The notes under the pieces are model-generated. The model was not told the DNA's origin, did not search any database, and saw only the letters and a list, made by a program, of their open reading frames with translations. The translations under genes were made by a program, and so were the position numbers. From NCBI GenBank assembly GCA_008921705.1, contig VFFE01006040.1, forward strand, positions 453,589-517,588: DNA of 64,000 nucleotides, read 5' to 3'. Shown piece by piece: positions 42,549-55,397 of this stretch. Origin of the DNA: Burhinus oedicnemus. Lineage: Eukaryota > Chordata > Aves > Charadriiformes > Burhinidae. Within the stretch, counting starts at the first letter, position 1. Each line of letters opens with the position of its first letter.

Positions 42549-42914
42549 GTAGGTGAAACCAAGTCTGGAGCATAGATGGCTGCTCTCAAAACCGTGAGTT
42601 CCCAGCACCTTGCGAGGCTCTAAGTGACACTGAGTTGTCAAAGGGGATAGAAGACAATGGGGGATCCCTGGTGGTCTCTGTCCTAAAGTTTCCTCCTGTA
42701 AAGAGTAACTGGACTCCACCACCAGCCCACCTAGTACTATGCAGGTGTTTGGCAACCACCCTATCTCTAACTCGACTAATACTGCTGAATTGAGAGGCTG
42801 TGTCTTTTAAAGCACAGACCTACTGTTATGATAAAACCAAGTAATATTTCAGCTTACTAATACCATCCTTTTTCTTTCTTTCCTCTCTTATTCCCTGTTG
42901 TCGTCCTTTATCAG
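42549..42914 (+). other. EBF1: Intron segment upstream of the alternative exon (366 nt)
   Basis: Begins with a GTAGGT donor. It ends with an unusually long pyrimidine-rich tract (about 42866-42910) and TTTATCAG. The tract is the main sign that the AG at 42913-42914 is a used acceptor. Confidence 0.8.
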
Positions 42915-42982
42915 ACCAGTCTTTTGTGGACTCTAGCAAGTACTCCACTGCAGGGTCTCTCCAGGGGCTGGCCTTCTCCTGA
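42915..42982 (+). CDS. EBF1: Candidate alternative C-terminal exon of EBF1
   Basis: A long pyrimidine tract and TTTATCAG precede this segment. Joined to the G left by the exon ending at 42548, it reads in frame DQSFVDSSKYSTAGSLQ then GLAFS and stop (TGA at 42980-42982). A plausible donor, GAA|GTACGT, lies one base beyond the stop, so the exon would be 42915-42983 (69 nt). It replaces the ten residues AISGMIVPPM of the usual ending with 23 others, and the terminal exon would become 3' UTR. With the stop one base from the final junction, the transcript should escape nonsense-mediated decay. The peptide keeps the Ser-rich, hydrophobic-tailed style of COE C-termini. A short exon with both good splice sites, the correct phase and no early stop is unlikely by chance, but use is not proven by sequence alone. 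Confidence 0.72.
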
Positions 42983-43948
42983 AGTACGTCACTCAATCTT
43001 CCCTTCCTTTTTTTCCTTTGTCATAGTACACTTGTGCAGAAATCCTACTGAGAGCAAATAGACCGTTACAGAGCTTGGCACGAACCTTTGCCTTTCATAA
43101 ATAGAAGACACATTACAAACTAACAGCAGCATTTTCCAGTTTAACTCATACCAGGGCAAACATTAGTTTCCACTGATTAATGTACTTCTGTGCCAATTAA
43201 TTCCACAAATGGCGCAGGGCCTTTTTGAAAGCCTTTTCAACTGTTGGTATCAAGGGGCTGCTCCCTTTCTGCATCCCTTCCCCTCTCATTACAAAGTATT
43301 CCAGCATTAGCACCTAAATACGTTTTGAAGCATTGATGCGAGCCGAGGGAGTGACAGACAAAAGCTTGTCAACCTGAGGATGCTGCAAAGACCAGCACTG
43401 CCCATTTCATTGTTTGGTTCAGCCTGTTTTACAACACTGTGCCTAAACCTTCCCGTGTAATTACCTCACGACGCATTAGTGTGCTGAGAGAGACATTTTC
43501 ATGCTCGCTTAGGCTGAGGAGTTTCTATAAGCAGATGCAGCCAGCTGCCTCCAACTGTGCCAGAGGTGGGAAGGATTTTGTGGTATGTGTTGTGCTTCCC
43601 TCAGACCTGAGGTCTGCGTTCCTTTCCATGTGCCTGTGCAAATTATCCAAAGAGCATTGTGCAGGGAATAAAATCCGTCATTTTTAAAGCCGTGTTCAGA
43701 AGGAGCTGTGCAGAGCCGGGGGAGGATAGGTCCACAGACTCCACACGTCACTCTGCAGCCTCTGGAAAGAGAAACACTGGGCTTGCGGGCATAATGCTGA
43801 TAGCACCATTAACAGCCAAAAAAACCTATATGCAGGCAGAGTGGAAGGAATTAATTCATAAAAGCTGGGATCTGTTGTGACTGAAGGAAAGCTTTGTCCT
43901 CAGCACATTTTACACTGGTGAACTGGAAGGAGGAATCCTTGCAGATCT

Positions 43949-43963
43949 ACACACACACACACA
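43949..43963. repeat. Short (AC)n run
   Basis: About seven AC units in the last EBF1 intron. Confidence 0.9.
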
Positions 43964-45769
43964 GAAATTGTGGAAATACTAGGAGTGCATAAGCAGAACT
44001 TGGGTACCTTTGGTCAGGACTTTTTGGTAAAAACAGACTGCATCAGGAATAAAATGCAACAAAATTTTCAGATGAGCTGCAGTGTTCAGGAGATTAATTT
44101 TTGCGCATTTTAAAAATTTGGCACTGCTGACATGCTACAAATTTTACAGGCAACATCTAAAAATATTTCACCTGCGAATTAAAAAAATAAAAAAGGAGCT
44201 AAGAGTGAACTGCCAGAAACTTTTGAACACGTTAATGTTGTTTTTCTTCTCTTCACCTTGTCCCAACTTGCTGTTGCAGGTGGAGAGAAAAAATGAGTAA
44301 CAGGAGAAAGCTTTTTCAGGCACTGTTTTCCATTTGACAGGACACGGAATTCCCAGATTCCGCATACTCAGTTATTTTCAATCGACAATTACAGAACGAG
44401 CCGAGAGCACCCAACACAACTGGGGCTTGCTGATTACCTCCTCATTATGTCACATCGAGATCTGTAATGCCCAGAAACCACACAGATCTGAGTATTTCCC
44501 CTAATTTTTATTTAGCAATTCAGTTTTCATAATAGGAATGAGACACCAAGGGATGCTTCATTTCTAGGTCATCACTGAACTTCTTGGTGAGTTAAAGACA
44601 CACAGCCTTTAGTTCCATGCCTTCTGACACCACCTGAGGCTTGTAATAATCACTCAGAAATGCACTGCCTGTTGTGCCTTATTGCTTAAATAAACAACCA
44701 CATATAAGGAGGCTGTCTTATCTCTCTTGGGCTTCTGGATACATCAGAAAGCAATCAAGCTTTCCTTATGTAGCTTAGATATCAGCAGAACTCACTAAAA
44801 CAACAGTTGTTCTCTTTGCCATGCAATTTTGTAAAACTCAAAATACATTATTTCTGTAATTTGCTAGCAGCAAATACAAATTAGTATATGATAGAAGAAA
44901 TAATGCCCATTGGTAGGAGTTTTTCTACTCTCTGCCCTCCCTTTTTGGAGGTGATGTGATCTCATACCTACACTGTTTCCCACTGATATCTCTGTTTTCA
45001 GGATCAATAACGTGCTACAGCTGAGAGAATTTGCATGACTAGATGTAGCACTTACAGAATAAAAGTAGGGTAATATAAATGAAGACTTGGAAAGAATGGA
45101 AATATCAAAGCTTTTAAGCAGAAAAGATATCATTTTGCCATTTGCTTTGTAATTTAATTCAGAATTTCAGAGCTCTTCAAAAACAATAATGCTTTAAAAA
45201 ATGAGCTAAGACCCGCATCTGTGCCATTTGTTTCCAATAGCAAAAGGTGCATGGCTGATACATAACTACAGAGAAATGTCTAAGTCATGAAGGGAGGAGT
45301 TGCAATTATGTCACCTTTGTCTGCGCTCTTACCCAGGGTAGACAGCTGTGCTGTCCCAAGAGAGGCAATTCTTGACCACTTTTTGGTGAAATTGATTTGG
45401 TTTTGATGAATCTTTTAGCTTGAGAATATTTTTGTTTGAGTAACATTTCGACATTTTCTGAAGTACAGGTAATTTTTCTAAAGTAAAACAACATCTTGTT
45501 TTAAAGTTTCACTAAATTTAGAATTTAGAAAGGGCTGAAAAGGACAAAAAAGGTTGAAATAGTATGCACAGAGGATTAATTATCCATCTGACCCTGCTCA
45601 GTTGCACTCATCACATATAGGAAGACTCTGCCCATTCCCATCTGCTGAACTCCTTCCTTATCTGAGCAGTAAAGGAGGGAGCACTGTTGTCAGTATTGCT
45701 TTTCTCTGTGCTGTGACGTATGGCACCGATGTCCAAGCACTGCAGCCCCACCCCTATATTCTGCTAAAC

Positions 45770-45890
45770 AGCTGCCATCCAGAAATCTCCAAGTGCTTTA
45801 CTAATAGGGATAAAAATTGTTATACTCTGGAAAGAAAGAAACAAATCAAATTGCTTGATGTAATACAAGGTAGAAGGAGAACTGAGACAA
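45770..45890 (+). repeat. Possible decayed MIR-like SINE fragment
   Basis: The stretch ATCTCCAAGTGCTTTACTAA followed by GGGATAAAAATTGTTATAC resembles the AAGTGCTTTACAA...TTATT core of amniote MIR-type SINEs. The similarity is judged by eye from memory and covers only part of the consensus. Confidence 0.35.
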
Positions 45891-48139
45891 AAACCTGTCT
45901 CTCAGGTCCATGCCCACATGAGTCTTTCATATATTCAGGTGGGGAAAATTACACTCTCACCCTCAGCTGCAGCTGGCTGCCGTGTAGGGCTGCCACAGCA
46001 GAATTACAGTCTGCTTGACTGTATCCATTGCTGTCAATACCTATTTTATTGACGCCATGGAAGTCCGTGGTTCAGGGTCCATACCCTGGCCCACATTTAA
46101 GGATCCCAAGAGCAGAGTAGGGAGCAACCACAACAGTGAGAGCATTGCTTGGCCTGGGTTTGCTTCATTTTCAATCACATGTACCAAGGGGGCAGCCCAA
46201 TTGTGAGGATTCAGAACTTGTTATTTGAGACACTGCTGAAGTAAAACCCGTTGAGAATTCTTTTAAACGAAGCTGCTGTTGTTTCACCCAGTGTTGATTA
46301 AATCGATGTGATTTAATGTTGATTCTAAAAAGATGGCATTATCGAGTTCATCCTATGATTTGAGATGAAGGAGATAGCACAGCTATGGAGATAATGTGAA
46401 AATGCATCCTCAGATTATCTCCATGGTGGAGCCAAAAAAGCCCACGACAGGAAACACCTCAGCAAGGAACATCTAAGACACAGTGGTGTCCTCTATGCTA
46501 CTCACTTGAGTGCGTTCCTGTAGGGCGTAAAGCAACCTAACTCACCTCTCTATCCTTTTTATCCTCATTCTCAGCTCCTTGAAGAGCCCTTATGTGGAGT
46601 GGAAACAATCAGCACAGTGATTCCACATAAAACCATTGCTGATGATAAATTCCAAGAATTGAAATGCTGCTGTATAGTTGCAACATGTCTCCTGTGAGGA
46701 TGGCCTGTTGCAAACATGTGGATGTGTTTTGCATTCTCACCTTCTCCTCTCATTTTATTTCATTTAATCAGTGCAGTTTACTCGAGCTGTTCTCCCCTTG
46801 CTGATTAGACTTGTAATTCTTGCACATATGGTGGTGTTTGTGGAGAAAACATTTCCCTCCTCTCCCCCTCCAACCCCAAATCTGTGAGTCTTTTACTTTG
46901 GCTCTGTTCTTATCAAATAATTGCAGCTGTAATTAAAGCACAATGAATCAGCACCAGTCACAGGGTTGAGTTCTTCCTTAAGAAATTACATATCCAGATG
47001 TCTGAGATGGCAGGCAGTTCTAGCATTTAAATAATGTGCCCATGAAGTGCTGCCAACCTAAAGGCGAATCTGTTTTCTACCTTTTGGCAAATAACCGTAC
47101 AACTGTTTTTTTAAAGATGCATTGTTGTTACAGTTTTCATCATAAACTTGCATGACTACCTCCTGTAATGATGTGCTTGCTCACAGTATATCACTTGGAC
47201 ACTTGGCTTGGTATGTCTGATCTGCACAGAGTCCCTGGTAAACAGAGGCAGACCAAGCTGGAGGTCAAGCGAAGTGGAAGACTGTACCTGCTGACTTTTA
47301 ATTAATGTCTCCCCTTTAAGAGAGGTGGTGGTTTCATAGAAAATGAGGTTAGGAAGCATAATAATGAAATACTGATGTTTCAACTTAGCCAACAAAAGAG
47401 GGAGACATTCTAAATTAACATTAACATACGACTCACTCAATGTGGTTGATGATGTCTGCTACAGGTGTAATAAAACCATGAGACGCTGGTCTCCTAAACC
47501 ATCAGTTAAGGACGTATTTCAATTTGAAAATTGGATTTGAGAGTTTAAGTCCTTTTGTGAGCACCTGGAAATATATACATAAGTCCGAGCACTGAACAGA
47601 GAACTTGTAAGAGAAAACTGGCATAGGAGAGTGAACCACTTTTAGGGCGCCTAATGCAACGAACACTCTACCAGGTCTGTAACATTGGTGGCCTATGGGA
47701 CTCCAGCCGTGTTCTCGTATGTGGAGCAAGTATCTGCTTCGCTTTTAAAAGAGTAATAGAACGTGTGGCAATGGCTGGGTCACGTTTAAGCCTCCTGAGC
47801 ATTTTGAGATTTTGAAACGAAAATCAGAAAATTAAGTTGGGGTGTGATTCTGTTATCAGGGGAAGTGCACTTTTTCTGCAAGAAAGTCACCAATTTCAGC
47901 AGAGTCACTCACAATTTAAACGACTTTCCAATCATAATGAGGCTTCCCGTGATTACTGTGTACATAGTTGTCGTTACTGGATGATACTTATATATAAATG
48001 TAATTCACAGTAGAGCTGAGTACATTGCTAGTAAATGTTTAAAAGCTCTGAGGATTTTAAAAGTTGCTTGGTAATGCACAAAAGTAACTTTTTTCCCCTC
48101 TCTCTCTTTCTCTCCCTCCCCCCCCCTTCCTTCTCACAG

Positions 48140-48171
48140 CTATATCTGGCATGATTGTTCCCCCCATGTGA
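48140..48171 (+). CDS. EBF1: EBF1 terminal coding exon (constitutive C-terminus)
   Basis: The acceptor TTCTCACAG is followed by CT, completing an Ala codon with the G at 42548, then ISGMIVPPM and TGA at 48169-48171. The ending GMIVPPM is the known C-terminus of EBF1 and near-identical endings close the other COE proteins, so this identifies both frame and gene end. Only 32 nt of this exon are coding; the remaining roughly 2.5 kb is 3' UTR. Confidence 0.97.
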
Positions 48172-49406
48172 AAGAATTGCCTTGAAGAATTTTATTAATG
48201 AAGAGGTTGAATTCTGCTTCAGAGAGAATCCGATACAAGTCCCAGAGTGGAACTTTTTACTCAGGCCTTTTTAAAAATAAAAAAAAGAAATAAAGAAGAA
48301 TCTTACAATAACTGCGGATTTTTAAACAAAACAAAAATCACCATCCTTGCAAATACTGAAATTAACAATCTACAATTGCAAGGTGTTGATTCAAGTTGTC
48401 CATCCCAAATACGTGGGAGATATATTTATTGTATGTTGATAAAAAATCCACTGTTTTGGGTTTTGGGGTTTGGTTTTTTTTTTTGCAGGGGTGGGGGCTT
48501 GCTTTTATTTCCTTCTTTTTTTGTGTTTTTTTTTAAGGCTAGATTTAACTCAACACCATTTGTCTTTTATACATCGTACAGTTACACAAGGGACACTAGA
48601 GATGGAACTCCACATTTTTAATTTATGATTTATTTTTTTTAAGCTGTGTAAAGAAAAATGAAGTGGTGTCATTTACATACAAGTCTGTATGGGACAGAAT
48701 AGAAGTGCCAGTTAGTTTTTCGTAGAAGAATTATGGCCATTTAATTAAGGGTCGGCTCATATAGGTTGCTTATCCAGTGGTGACTTGCTAATATGATGCC
48801 TTTTAAATGATCTAATTAAATAGATATCACTCCCTACAAAGCTGATAATTTTGGATGATGAGGGCGGGATGAGGGGTGGGATTAGTAACCTCTGTCTTTA
48901 GTATCAGGCTAAATAATTGTGTAAATAATGCAACAAGAAAAGCTGGTGAAAGGGAAGGTAACGATGCAAATAACAAACACATTTCCTCTTGAACTGAAAA
49001 TCCCATGCCTCTCGATATAATGCTAAAACTGCAGAATTAGGTGAGCGTGGCTCTCTTTTTAGCTTATATATCAGAGTCTTTCCAAATGAGTGGCCTTCTT
49101 GAAGTTTAGTGTCACCTGAGCTGTGCATAAAATGCCTTTTGGGTTTTGCACAGCCACCTAAGGGCACAGACTGCGGCCATCACGCCTGGGGTGTTTTCAG
49201 CCCTCTCCCCTTGACCTCTTCATTTTTATGGGGCAGAATGAGAATGGACTCGTCTGCAGTTCTGCATCCTCACAAAATCTAAAAGCACACGTTTTCGTCA
49301 GCCTCCCACTAGGATTGTTCCCGTATCAGTCGACCCTCTCAGTTTGTATCATAATATATTAAGCAACAGGTAACTGCTTTTGAATAGTAAATGGAAACAT
49401 GAGTTT

Positions 49407-49424
49407 GGGGGGTGGGGGGTGGGG
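49407..49424 (+). other. G-rich block with quadruplex potential in the 3' UTR
   Basis: Runs of six, six and four G separated by single T residues. Long G-runs can be partitioned into four short tracts, so a two-tetrad or bulged quadruplex in the mRNA is possible. Confidence 0.5.
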
Positions 49425-50655
49425 CTGTTAGGAAGGTTTCAAATCAAAACCATAGCTTCTGTTTTACAAAAATTTTGCTATCATTATCTGGGAAGTGTTC
49501 TTAAAAACTATTAGTCAAAGAAGCAGCAAAGCTCTGAAGATGCATTACCTGATATTTTTTCTTTGCTGTTGTGTTTTGTATGTAGTTATAAATACTGTAG
49601 ATTTTTTGTGATTTTTTGCCAAAGTTGTTGTTCTATTTATACATTTTAATGTCTTAAGACAGTTTTTCAATATCACAAAAAAAGAATTTTACTGCATATT
49701 TTGCAAAAAGAGCTCACTACCTTTAGCTTGCACATACTTGCAAAATTAATTAAAGAAAAAAAAAGCTTTTTGTTTCTGTTTTTTGTTTGTTTGTTTTACA
49801 GGGGATTTTGTAAAATATCCATATAAATAATGTATTTATCTTTGGAATTTGTACATTGCTTTTTTTCCCCTACCAAGTTTATTTTATTGTGTATGTTTGC
49901 TATGTGAAAAGTGCTGATTTGTTTGGTCATTCACCGTTGTATTAGCTGTTTAAATGTGATTTTTAAAACATTTCATTTATAGGTTTTTTTTTTTTAGTAT
50001 TGTTTAAAACCATGCTTCCATTTTTTTTAATTTCCACCCAAAAGCCATTGTCTATTTTTGTATTATTTGTAAGTTAAAAAGTTTTTTCCAATATATGGCA
50101 AAAAGTAGCATATTATTCTTGTAGCATTTAGTTATGTAGATTTTAAAAAAATGTATCCTTTGCTTTTGAGGCTTAACAAAAACTAATGCTGTTTTAATCT
50201 ATTAATATGCATGGGATTTCTCCTCTTTGGAGTGACGCATTTTTGTGCATTAAATATGGGGAGAAACTTCATAGAACTCAATGAAAATACTTTCTTTCTT
50301 AAGTCTGCTTGTATATTTCTCTGTCTTTCACATAAATATAAACCAGCAGATTGGATGCCTTAACAATGCAAATCATATTCATTTCACTTGTACATTGTAC
50401 TGTGCACCAGAACTGTCAATCATCACTAACATTCTAAGAAAAAAAAAAAAAAGGAATTGAAAAGCACAAAAGAACTGTTTTGTTACCTTAAAACAATATA
50501 ACTTTTTTCTAGTCGAGCAAGAAATCATTTACAACGATGCTGCAACTGTGCATGCTTCCTGTATGAATTTTGCAATGGTTTTCACTAGAATGTCACAGTG
50601 TGATCTTTGGGGGGAAGGGAAGAAAACAGGATTTTTTTTTTTTTCATGGTGAGAA

Positions 50656-50661
50656 AATAAA
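50656..50661 (+). promoter_or_regulatory. EBF1: Likely main EBF1 poly(A) signal (AATAAA)
   Basis: A canonical hexamer, followed after about 30-50 nt by U/GU-rich sequence (TTTATTGCTTCTCTGTATT). It is the first AATAAA after the proximal pair near the stop codon. The variant ATATAAA-like sequences near 50331 are weaker alternatives. Confidence 0.65.
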
Positions 50662-52646
50662 AGAAGAGAAAACTGGAAAATGCGAGAGACATCAGTTTAT
50701 TGCTTCTCTGTATTCCAAGTGATTATTCTAATTCACATAGTAAGCAACAGCACGACAATGTAATCAAATTTAAAGCCATATTTTGTCCAGTAACACCATC
50801 AATTACTCTTGTAGAGCTCCACTCAAAGTCATAGCGATTTTGACACCAGTGTTAGCCATCGATGTTTGTAGTCTTCTAGCGAGTGTCCAAAGATCCTTTG
50901 ACGATGTGCATAATTTTGTTTTGTTGCAGCTATTTCTAGTGATCTCATGAATGGGAATTTGTAAAAAAAATCTCCCCTGCACCACCTTTATCTTTTACAA
51001 AGTAAAAGATGCAGCTGTTTACAGAATATGGCTTTAAGTGGAAACATTCAGATTTCAATTATAACAAGGTGAAGCTTCACAATGACTGGATTGCATAAAG
51101 TATGCCTATTTTCCTCACAGTTGTACTAGGATGCAGCTAAAATGAAGTCATCTCTAAAACTACTAACCTTTCACCTTCTTATCTAAATCTTTTTGAATAG
51201 ACACACACACTGTACAGTTCTATTGTTAGAGAAACTAACTACTGTAGAGATTGTTATAATTTTTTTGCAGAAATTCAAGCTGTAAAAACTTTTCAACTTT
51301 CACAATATTTAATTAAAGTTACTTCCTGTCTGTGAATACAGCTCCTAGTTGTGTGTTTATTTTTCTGCTTCTGCTAGCTAGCAGATGAGAAAAAACAAAA
51401 TATAGAAGCCAGAGGCTACTGAATTGTCTTTCTGAAATTAAGGAGAAGCAGAAATTCATGGAATTACACAGTGAAACATGGCGAATGCTGGTGCACTGAA
51501 ACTCCTCTTCCTCTGTCACTAATGGATTTCAAAGGATCCTCACTCATAATACTGAATGTTCCTCCTGTTACCGTTATTCTTATTATTTCCATTGTTTTAG
51601 TCTATTGATTGCCTGAAGGGCCAACGTATTTTTCAGGAGTGTATGTAGCTTTAGGTACGCAGTTGCAAAGAGATGTCTCTCTAAACATAGTGATCATGAA
51701 GTACAAGACAAAGGTGTAGTAGATCCAGTGCCAGAGACCCAAGGAGATTTAAGTTTTCATCTTGGTATAATTTAAGTCAATGGCAGCACTTCCAGGACCA
51801 GGTCTTAAGTGACCTGCTGAAGGCCAGCTCCAAGAACTGCATCGAAGTATGTTGGGCTGTAACTAGCTCCTTGACTTGACCATGAAGGAGGCTCCTATAA
51901 AGTGTTTCCATTCTGCTGCCCTTCCTAAATGACAAATCCGTCAGCTGCTAAATCGGTTCTAGGCATTTCATTTAATTCTGTACTCCTCTGGCAGGAGAGG
52001 ACCATAAGGAGCTTTGCCTCTGGCATGTGGAAGGTTGACATAATGGCACTTAACTGGGCCTGAAGAGCAGCTGTCATACAGAAGACGTGTATGGGGAAAT
52101 CAAAAACCTTTAAACACTACACCTCATGCAAGGCTCCAAGCATTTCCAAGGTAGGAATAGGGACATTGGCGATGCAGTTTAAATTAAATTAAAAATTACG
52201 TTAAAAAAATAAATTTGCTAAAAAATATAAGCACCTGGAAGTAGCTTCTTGCAATGTAAAGTGTTGGATATCTCTTAAACGTTAGCAGATCCACTCCAGT
52301 AGTTGTTAGAGAAAAGAGAGCTGTTGGCAAAGTCAAACCCCAAATGTGTTTACTCTGTCAGCACAAGAGATCTGTTTCTTCTGTCTGAGATAATTCTCCT
52401 GGTTCTCTTTCAAATGGTGTGAATATTGGCAGCTCTCACTGCAGCCGAGGGCTCTATGAGCACTCAGCTCACTAGAAAGATGTTGGGTCACATGTAGCTG
52501 AAAAGCAGTCTTAGAGATTAAATTCAGGCTGTAATATTAGGCAACCTGTTCTAGGTGCGGCAGAACCAGAACTCTGCTTCAGCCTTTTGGATCCAATGAG
52601 AATGTTTTTGTCTGAAATTTAATTTCAGCCACATTAAAAATAAAAG

Positions 52647-52657
52647 GGGGGGGGGGT
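52647..52657. repeat. G homopolymer
   Basis: A run of about eleven G downstream of EBF1. Confidence 0.85.
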
Positions 52658-55370
52658 GCGAGTGAGGGAGGTAAGATAGTATGAACCATCAGGCTTCTAG
52701 TTCAGGCAGGTGCTGAAGAAGAGTCTGCTTGTCAGCCCCAGTGATGTTCATCTGACAATCCAAACTGAGATCACCTGGGTGACAGTCCTGTGATAGATGA
52801 TGAATTGCTTTTTTGATGCCAGAAGAAAACCCTCCAAAGACCAAACCCTGTGAGGACCAGTCGCAGGGTGAACATTCAGGTATGGCTGCAGTGAGACGTA
52901 GCCCATGGTGGGTCATACGCTAAAAGGGAGTGCAGTCTCTTCTGTCATCGTACAGAGAACATGTAGGCATGGGGGCTTAGGGTAAGGTGTACAATGGCAT
53001 GACTTATTGCTGCCCTCTAAACTGTTGACTTCTTTAATTTTTCAGCAACTGTAGTAGTCATTTTGACGGAATAGTTTGCATGTGGCAGTGGGATTGGCAT
53101 GCCTCTAATTTTTTATTTAACTTAAAGAAACCTCAGCAAAATGAGCTACCTTCACTGTTAGTTTCCTGGCCTTGTCTGTGTATCTCTACAGGCTCTTGCC
53201 AAAGCTGCTTCATGTAATCGTTTACACAACTCTGCTTAGCATCTCAGCCCATGTGTCTTCTGCCATTTCATGGGTTAGCTGAAGACACATTTCATGTTAT
53301 GTGCTTGATTGCCTCAGCGCCTTCCTGGTTGCTGCTTCTTGATCTCCAGTCCTCTTATGCTGCTGTACTAAAGATGGGTTGGAGGCCTCCCACAGGGTCC
53401 CTGGCCTCCAACTCAGCTCCAGACTCCTCCAGGTTCATGGGACAGAAGTTTTTGGAAGAGCTTTAGCAAATGCCACATTGCCCAAGCTTTTCCAAAAATG
53501 CATTCACTGCATCTTAGCTTATTTGCCCTCATTACCCTTTTTGGGAGGTTGTCACTGAAGTCCATTCCTCTAGTGCATAGAAAACATTATACAGTTTTGT
53601 CCTGCAACGGCACTGTGCTTTTGAATACCTTCTCACCTGCGTTAGCTCTCCTGTTAAATATATAACAAACAAATGTTGCTACAGTCTTTGCTTTGCTTTA
53701 TGATGTTAAGCAAGCCAAGCTCTTCTAGTGTCATATTTAAGAGAGCTGCCCTCTTTTTTTCACGGAGAATCCCAGTGGCTGGTTTTTTCCAATTCCATTT
53801 CACTCTGTCCTTTACTCGCTTGGGCCTGGGTGCGTGTCTCAGCCAGGCAGATGGGAATTCCAGGAGGACCATCCATCTCATTATCTGAGAGCTGTGGCCG
53901 TTTACTTGCTTAGCTCCATTCACAGCAACATTGCAGAGGCATCACTTTGTACTCGCTTCTTTCTTTTTCCCTTCACAAACACACTTCGTTACCATGGTAC
54001 TAATAAAAACGTGCAAAACCTACCAGTGGACATTCAAAGTCCACTCCATACAATAAGGCCACATCTCAGAGATGCTGTGAAGCAGCCTGACATAGAGCTT
54101 CAGCAAAATACTTGGTCAGTTTGGTTGCTGCCTCCTTGCCCACCCACCAATTGTACTCCTTCATGTCATTGCCACCTCCCTGCCTGTCCCCATCACCATT
54201 ATCTCACTGGAATGCTACCTGATTGGGGCCTCATTTGACATCTCTGTTTCCTCTATTTCCCAGAAGGAGCTGGCTCTGGCATCCCTTTTCCCCAGCATCT
54301 AATGCTGATATTTCAGCAGGGGAGGTCAGGTCAATACTTTAGATAAATAAGTAATAGTTCCAACTCCACAACCCTGTTTTCTCTTCCTCTCCTTGGTGCC
54401 CTTGAGGATAGAACTAGACCAGCGCTTGTGGCACCACTCCAACATGATTGGCAGGTCATGTGAAAGAGCACACATCTTAGAAAACTTCAATATAGTCATT
54501 CCAGGACACGAATGCTGATGACTACCCAGGTCACAGCCTAACAGCAGGGACTGCAATTCTAGGTGGCTTTTTTGTGTAGGCCTACAGCAGGAGCAGCAAA
54601 TACAATGGTCTTACACACATTTTTTCTCCTTATTTTCAACGAATGTCCCAAACTTCATCACTAATGTGGACGCACATTTGAAGATCTCCATCAAAAAAAA
54701 AAATTACTTAGATGATCACCTAACCCTTTCCTGAAACATATAACAAACTCTGTCCTACATGTCATAATGTCATAGTCTAGCCAAATTCTCTTTTGTATAA
54801 GGGGGATGAAATCATTCACTTCCTTTTTTGTTAGCGTAAAGTATATGAATCTCTAATTTTCTCACATTTATTCATGTCAAAGTGTATCTTATACTGTAAG
54901 CCCTTACAAGGGTTTCAGTGGGTTTGCAGCTGGTATAGAAGAGAACTTCACCATGTCATGGTCCTTCACTGCAGTGAATGAGGTGTATGAGAGAGCCAAG
55001 GCCCAGTTATGTCTGTAGCTACCCACAAGTGTGCTCTGAAGGGGCACAGATTATCTGGGTGAGAATAACCTCCGGATAAGTTTGGCAGCGGGGATGCCTC
55101 AGTGAGTCCCTGAAGAAAGGCTACAGCTCAGACCTTAGCTCAGGAGGCACAAAAATGCAGATATATGTGGGTGTGGGTGTGTGCTGAGGTGGGAACCTGT
55201 GTGAGAGCCACGACAAGCTCTGGGAAGCAAGCCCCAAGATGAACCCTGTCATACAAGTTCATTTTTCTGCAGTGTTTAGAGGATAGGGGAGCACAAACAT
55301 TGTGCAGAGGCTCATCTGGAAGGTTGTTGTGCTGCAGCTTTCATTCCCTCTGCCTCCCAGACCCACACCG

Positions 55371-55397
55371 TCCCCCCCTCCCCTTCCCCCCCCCCCA
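55371..55397. repeat. C-rich low-complexity tract
   Basis: C-runs of 6 to 12 bases interrupted by T. It makes the overlapping + strand frames Pro-rich, which should not be read as a protein. Confidence 0.85.

Larger units (their letters stand above)
42984..48139 (+). other. EBF1: Last EBF1 intron, portion after the alternative exon (5,156 nt)
   Basis: Ends in a very strong acceptor: about 45 nt of C/T before TTCTCACAG at 48131-48139. It contains a short AC repeat (43949-43963) and a possible MIR-like fragment near 45770-45880. A segment at about 43130-43380 has the look of conserved developmental DNA, but I cannot test that. Open frames up to 138 codons show no recognisable domain. Confidence 0.85.
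48172..50685 (+). other. EBF1: EBF1 3' UTR
   Basis: AU-rich sequence after the stop codon, ending soon after the AATAAA at 50656-50661. Poly(U)/GU stretches (for example about 48455-48540 and 49755-49800), several ATTTA-containing segments and a Pumilio-type UGUAAAUA (48920-48927) are visible. A G-rich block lies at 49407-49424. Two AATAAA hexamers very close to the stop (48276-48281, 48289-48294) could give a short form. The 3' end is inferred from the signal, not observed. Confidence 0.7.

Noticed and set aside
45602..46018. 138-codon frame in the last EBF1 intron
   Set aside because: It overlaps a probable decayed SINE and has no domain.
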